Of a DNA stretch of 8,626 nucleotides, positions 6,177 to 8,626 are shown one piece after another. The notes beneath the pieces are model-generated. The model searched no databases. It saw only the letters and a list, made by a program, of their open reading frames with translations, and was not told the DNA's origin. Made by a program: the position numbers and the translations under genes. Source of the stretch: an uncultured Collinsella sp. (GTDB taxonomy: Bacteria > Actinomycetota > Coriobacteriia > Coriobacteriales > Coriobacteriaceae); assembly GCA_900550735.1 (NCBI GenBank), contig URTD01000076.1, positions 1 through 8,626 of the forward strand. Direction: 5' to 3'. Positions within the stretch are counted from its first letter, which is position 1; each line of letters begins with the position of its first letter.

Positions 6177-8626
6177 CTAGCAGACGGCGTAATCCTGGGG
6201 CTCGCGGCCGTAGTAGGCGTCCAGGTAGAGCTCCTTGATCTCGCTCATGAGCGGGTAGCGCGGGTTGGCGCCGGTGCACTGGTCGTTGAATGCCTGCTCG
6301 GTCATTTCGTCGAGGGTGTCGAGGAAGTACTGCTCGTCAACACCGTAGTCGGCGATGGTCTTCTTGACGCCGATGAAGTCCTTGAGCTCTTCGAGCTTCG
6401 TGATGAAGTTCTCGAAGACCTCCTTGTCATCCTTGCCCTCGATGCCGCAGTACTTGGCCATCTCGGCGTAGTTGTGCAGCGCGTTGGGGTAAGGATACTG
6501 GGAGAAGGTACCCATCTTGACGGGAGCCTCGGCGGCGTTGTAGCGCATGACGCGGGTCAGGATGACAGCGTTAGCGATGCCGTGGGGCAGGTGATGGAAA
6601 GCGCCGAGCTTGTGAGCCATGGAGTGGTTCACGCCCAGGAAGGCGTTGGCGAAGGCCATACCGGCCATGCAGGAGGCGTTGTGCATCTCCTCGCGGGCGT
6701 GCGGGTCCTTGGCGCCGTTCGTGAAGCTGGAGGGCAGGTTCTCAAAGACGAGCTTGGCAGCGCGCTCGGAGAGGCCCTTGGTGTAGTCGGAAGCCATGAT
6801 GGAGACGTAGGACTCGATGGCGTGGGTCATGACGTCGATGCCGGAGGCAGCGGTCAGGCCGCGCGGGGCGGTCATGCAGTTGTCGGCGTCGACGATAGCC
6901 ATGTTGGGGAGCAGCGCGTAGTCGGCGAGCGGCCACTTGATGCCGGTCTCCTTGTCGGTGATGATGGCGAACGGCGTGCACTCGGAGCCGGTACCCGAGG
7001 AGGTCGGGACGGCGACGAAGTAGGCCTTCTTGCCCATCTCGGGGAAGGTGAAGATACGCTTGCGGATGTCCATGAAGTCCATGGCCATGTCCTCAAACTT
7101 GCACTCGGGGTGCTCGTACATCATCCACATGATCTTGCCGGCGTCCATAGCGGAGCCACCGCCGACGGCGATAATGACGTCCGGCTCAAAGAGAGTCATC
7201 TGCTTGGCGCCGCGACGTGCGCACTGCAGCGACGGATCGGGCTCGACGTCGTAGAAGCAGTCGTGGGCGATGCCCATCTCGTCGAGCTTGGCCTCGATGG
7301 CGCGGGTGTTGCCATTCTTGAAGAGGAACTGGTCGGTAACGATGAAGGCGCGCTTCTTGCCCATGACGTTGCCCAGCTCGTCGAGGGCGACGGGCGTGGA
7401 ACCCTTCTTGAAGTAGACCTTCTCGGGAGCGCGGAACCACAGCATGTTCTCACGGCGCTCGGCCACAGTCTTAACGTTGATCAAGTGCTTCACCCCAACG
7501 TTCTCGGAGACGGAGTTGCCGCCCCAGGAGCCGCAGCCCAGGGTCAGAGACGGCTTCATGCCAAAGTTGTACAGGTCACCGATGCCACCGTGCGAGGACG
7601 GGGTGTTGATGACGATGCGGCAGGCCTTCATAACGTGCTCGAACAGGCTGATCTTCTCGGCCTGGGCGGGGTGCACGTACAGAGAGGCGGTGTGGCCCGG
7701 GCCACCGGCGAGCACCAGGTGCTCGGCCTTGTCGACGGCCTCCTGGAAGTCCTTGGCGTGGTACATGGCCAAGACCGGGGAGAGCTTCTCGTGGGAGAAC
7801 TCCTCCTTGGCGGGGTCGGTTGAGGTGACCTCGGCGATCAGGATCTTGGTCTTGGCGGGAACCTCGATGCCGGCGAGCTCGGCGATCTTGGCAGCGGCCA
7901 TGCCGGGGATGCGGTGATCGAGAGCGCCGTTCTTGAACATGGCGGCACGCAGGGCCTCCATCTCGGCACCCTGCTTGACGAAGTAGCAGCCGCGCTTCTG
8001 GAACTCGGCCTTAACCTGGTCATAGATGCTGTCGATGACAGTCACGGACTGCTCGGAAGCGCAGATCATGCCGTTGTCGAAGGTCTTGGAGTGGATGATG
8101 GAGTTGACGGCGAGCAGCACGTCGGCGGTGTCGTCGATGACGACCGGGGTGTTACCGGCGCCAACGCCCAGGGCGGGCTTGCCCGAGGAGTAAGCGGCCT
8201 TGACCATGCCCGGGCCACCGGTGGCGAGGATGATGTCGACGTCGCGCATGACCATGTTAGTCAGCTCGATGGAGGGGACATCGACCCAGCCGATGATGCC
8301 CTCGGGGGCGCCGGCCTTGACGGCGGCGTCAAGCACGAGCTTGGCGGCGGCGATGGTGCACTTGGCGGCAGCCGGGTGCGGGGAGATGATGATGGCGTTG
8401 CGGGTCTTCAGGCAGATCAGCGTCTTGAAGATCGCGGTGGAGGTGGGGTTGGTCGTCGGGATGACGGCGCCCACGATGCCGATGGGCTCGGCGATCTTGG
8501 TGATGCCGTAAGCCTCGTCGCGCTCCAGGACACCACAGGTCTTGGTGTTCTTGTAAGCGTTGTAGATGTACTCTGCGGCGTAGTGGTTCTTGATGACCTT
8601 GTCTTCCACCACGCCCATGCCGGTCT
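6177..8626 (-). CDS. adhE: Bifunctional acetaldehyde-CoA/alcohol dehydrogenase AdhE, 5' end outside window
   Basis: Reduces acetyl-CoA to acetaldehyde and then to ethanol, using NADH in both steps; this regenerates NAD+ in fermenting cells. AdhE proteins often assemble into cytosolic helical filaments (spirosomes). About 815 codons are visible; comparison with E. coli AdhE (891 residues) puts the missing N-terminus at about 60 residues, beyond base 8626. The N-terminal aldehyde dehydrogenase half shows GMGVVEDKVIKNH, PTTNPTSTAIFK, ILATGGPGMVKAAYSSG and the catalytic cysteine in MICASEQSV (codon at 8061-8063). The C-terminal iron-dependent alcohol dehydrogenase half shows the NAD-binding AVGGGSAMDAGK, SSGTGSE, GIDVMTHAIESY (iron-ligand Asp codon at 6834-6836, His at 6822-6824) and NHSMAHKLG with HLPHGIANA (two further His ligands). 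Near the C-terminus is FNDQCTGANPRYPL. It ends in TAG shortly after YYGRE and lacks the lysine/alanine-rich tail of E. coli. Strong codon bias suggests high expression. Its promoter lies outside the window. Confidence 0.97.
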   Translation of the reverse strand, partial: TGMGVVEDKVIKNHYAAEYIYNAYKNTKTCGVLERDEAYGITKIAEPIGIVGAVIPTTNPTSTAIFKTLICLKTRNAIIISPHPAAAKCTIAAAKLVLDAAVKAGAPEGIIGWVDVPSIELTNMVMRDVDIILATGGPGMVKAAYSSGKPALGVGAGNTPVVIDDTADVLLAVNSIIHSKTFDNGMICASEQSVTVIDSIYDQVKAEFQKRGCYFVKQGAEMEALRAAMFKNGALDHRIPGMAAAKIAELAGIEVPAKTKILIAEVTSTDPAKEEFSHEKLSPVLAMYHAKDFQEAVDKAEHLVLAGGPGHTASLYVHPAQAEKISLFEHVMKACRIVINTPSSHGGIGDLYNFGMKPSLTLGCGSWGGNSVSENVGVKHLINVKTVAERRENMLWFRAPEKVYFKKGSTPVALDELGNVMGKKRAFIVTDQFLFKNGNTRAIEAKLDEMGIAHDCFYDVEPDPSLQCARRGAKQMTLFEPDVIIAVGGGSAMDAGKIMWMMYEHPECKFEDMAMDFMDIRKRIFTFPEMGKKAYFVAVPTSSGTGSECTPFAIITDKETGIKWPLADYALLPNMAIVDADNCMTAPRGLTAASGIDVMTHAIESYVSIMASDYTKGLSERAAKLVFENLPSSFTNGAKDPHAREEMHNASCMAGMAFANAFLGVNHSMAHKLGAFHHLPHGIANAVILTRVMRYNAAEAPVKMGTFSQYPYPNALHNYAEMAKYCGIEGKDDKEVFENFITKLEELKDFIGVKKTIADYGVDEQYFLDTLDEMTEQAFNDQCTGANPRYPLMSEIKELYLDAYYGREPQDYAVC

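Noticed and set aside
6168..7823. 551-codon open frame on the plus strand, antisense to adhE
   Set aside because: Same cause: the strongly biased adhE codons leave the opposite strand open. The product is a Val/Leu/Gly/His-rich repeat-like string typical of such shadows.

Overview
The window reads as a chromosomal housekeeping segment of a fairly GC-rich anaerobic, fermentative bacterium. Gene content, gene order (dxr, rseP-type protease, ispG, proS) and the coding style suggest an actinobacterial lineage such as Coriobacteriia (Collinsella-like). That placement is an inference from general knowledge and was not tested by a search. I see no tRNA or rRNA gene, CRISPR array, insertion sequence, integrase or phage gene.

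Plus strand, 1-5145: a tightly packed four-gene cluster made of the 3' part of dxr (MEP isoprenoid pathway, step 2), an RseP-like M50 site-2 protease, ispG (MEP pathway, late Fe-S step) and proS (prolyl-tRNA synthetase). Intergenic gaps are 25, 13 and 0 bases, so this is probably one transcript. It ends at a strong hairpin terminator (5176-5224). A second hairpin (5248-5291) follows and can serve both strands, as expected between converging transcripts.

Minus strand, 8626-5324: adhE, a bifunctional aldehyde/alcohol dehydrogenase whose first roughly 60 codons lie beyond the window, then an 87-base gap holding a strong GC hairpin with no U-tract, then a small APH/choline-kinase-fold phosphotransferase of unknown substrate.

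Two things stand out. First, the reading frame at the left edge opens with about 20 codons of DEAD-box helicase motif V fused in frame to the middle of dxr. This is most likely a sequence chimera rather than a real fusion gene. Second, the site-2 protease carries an extra segment of roughly 100-120 residues, including a winged-helix-like stretch, in the cytosolic loop between its GGY hairpin and its second membrane helix. I found no clear new multi-gene system; the protease insert is the best lead for unusual biology.
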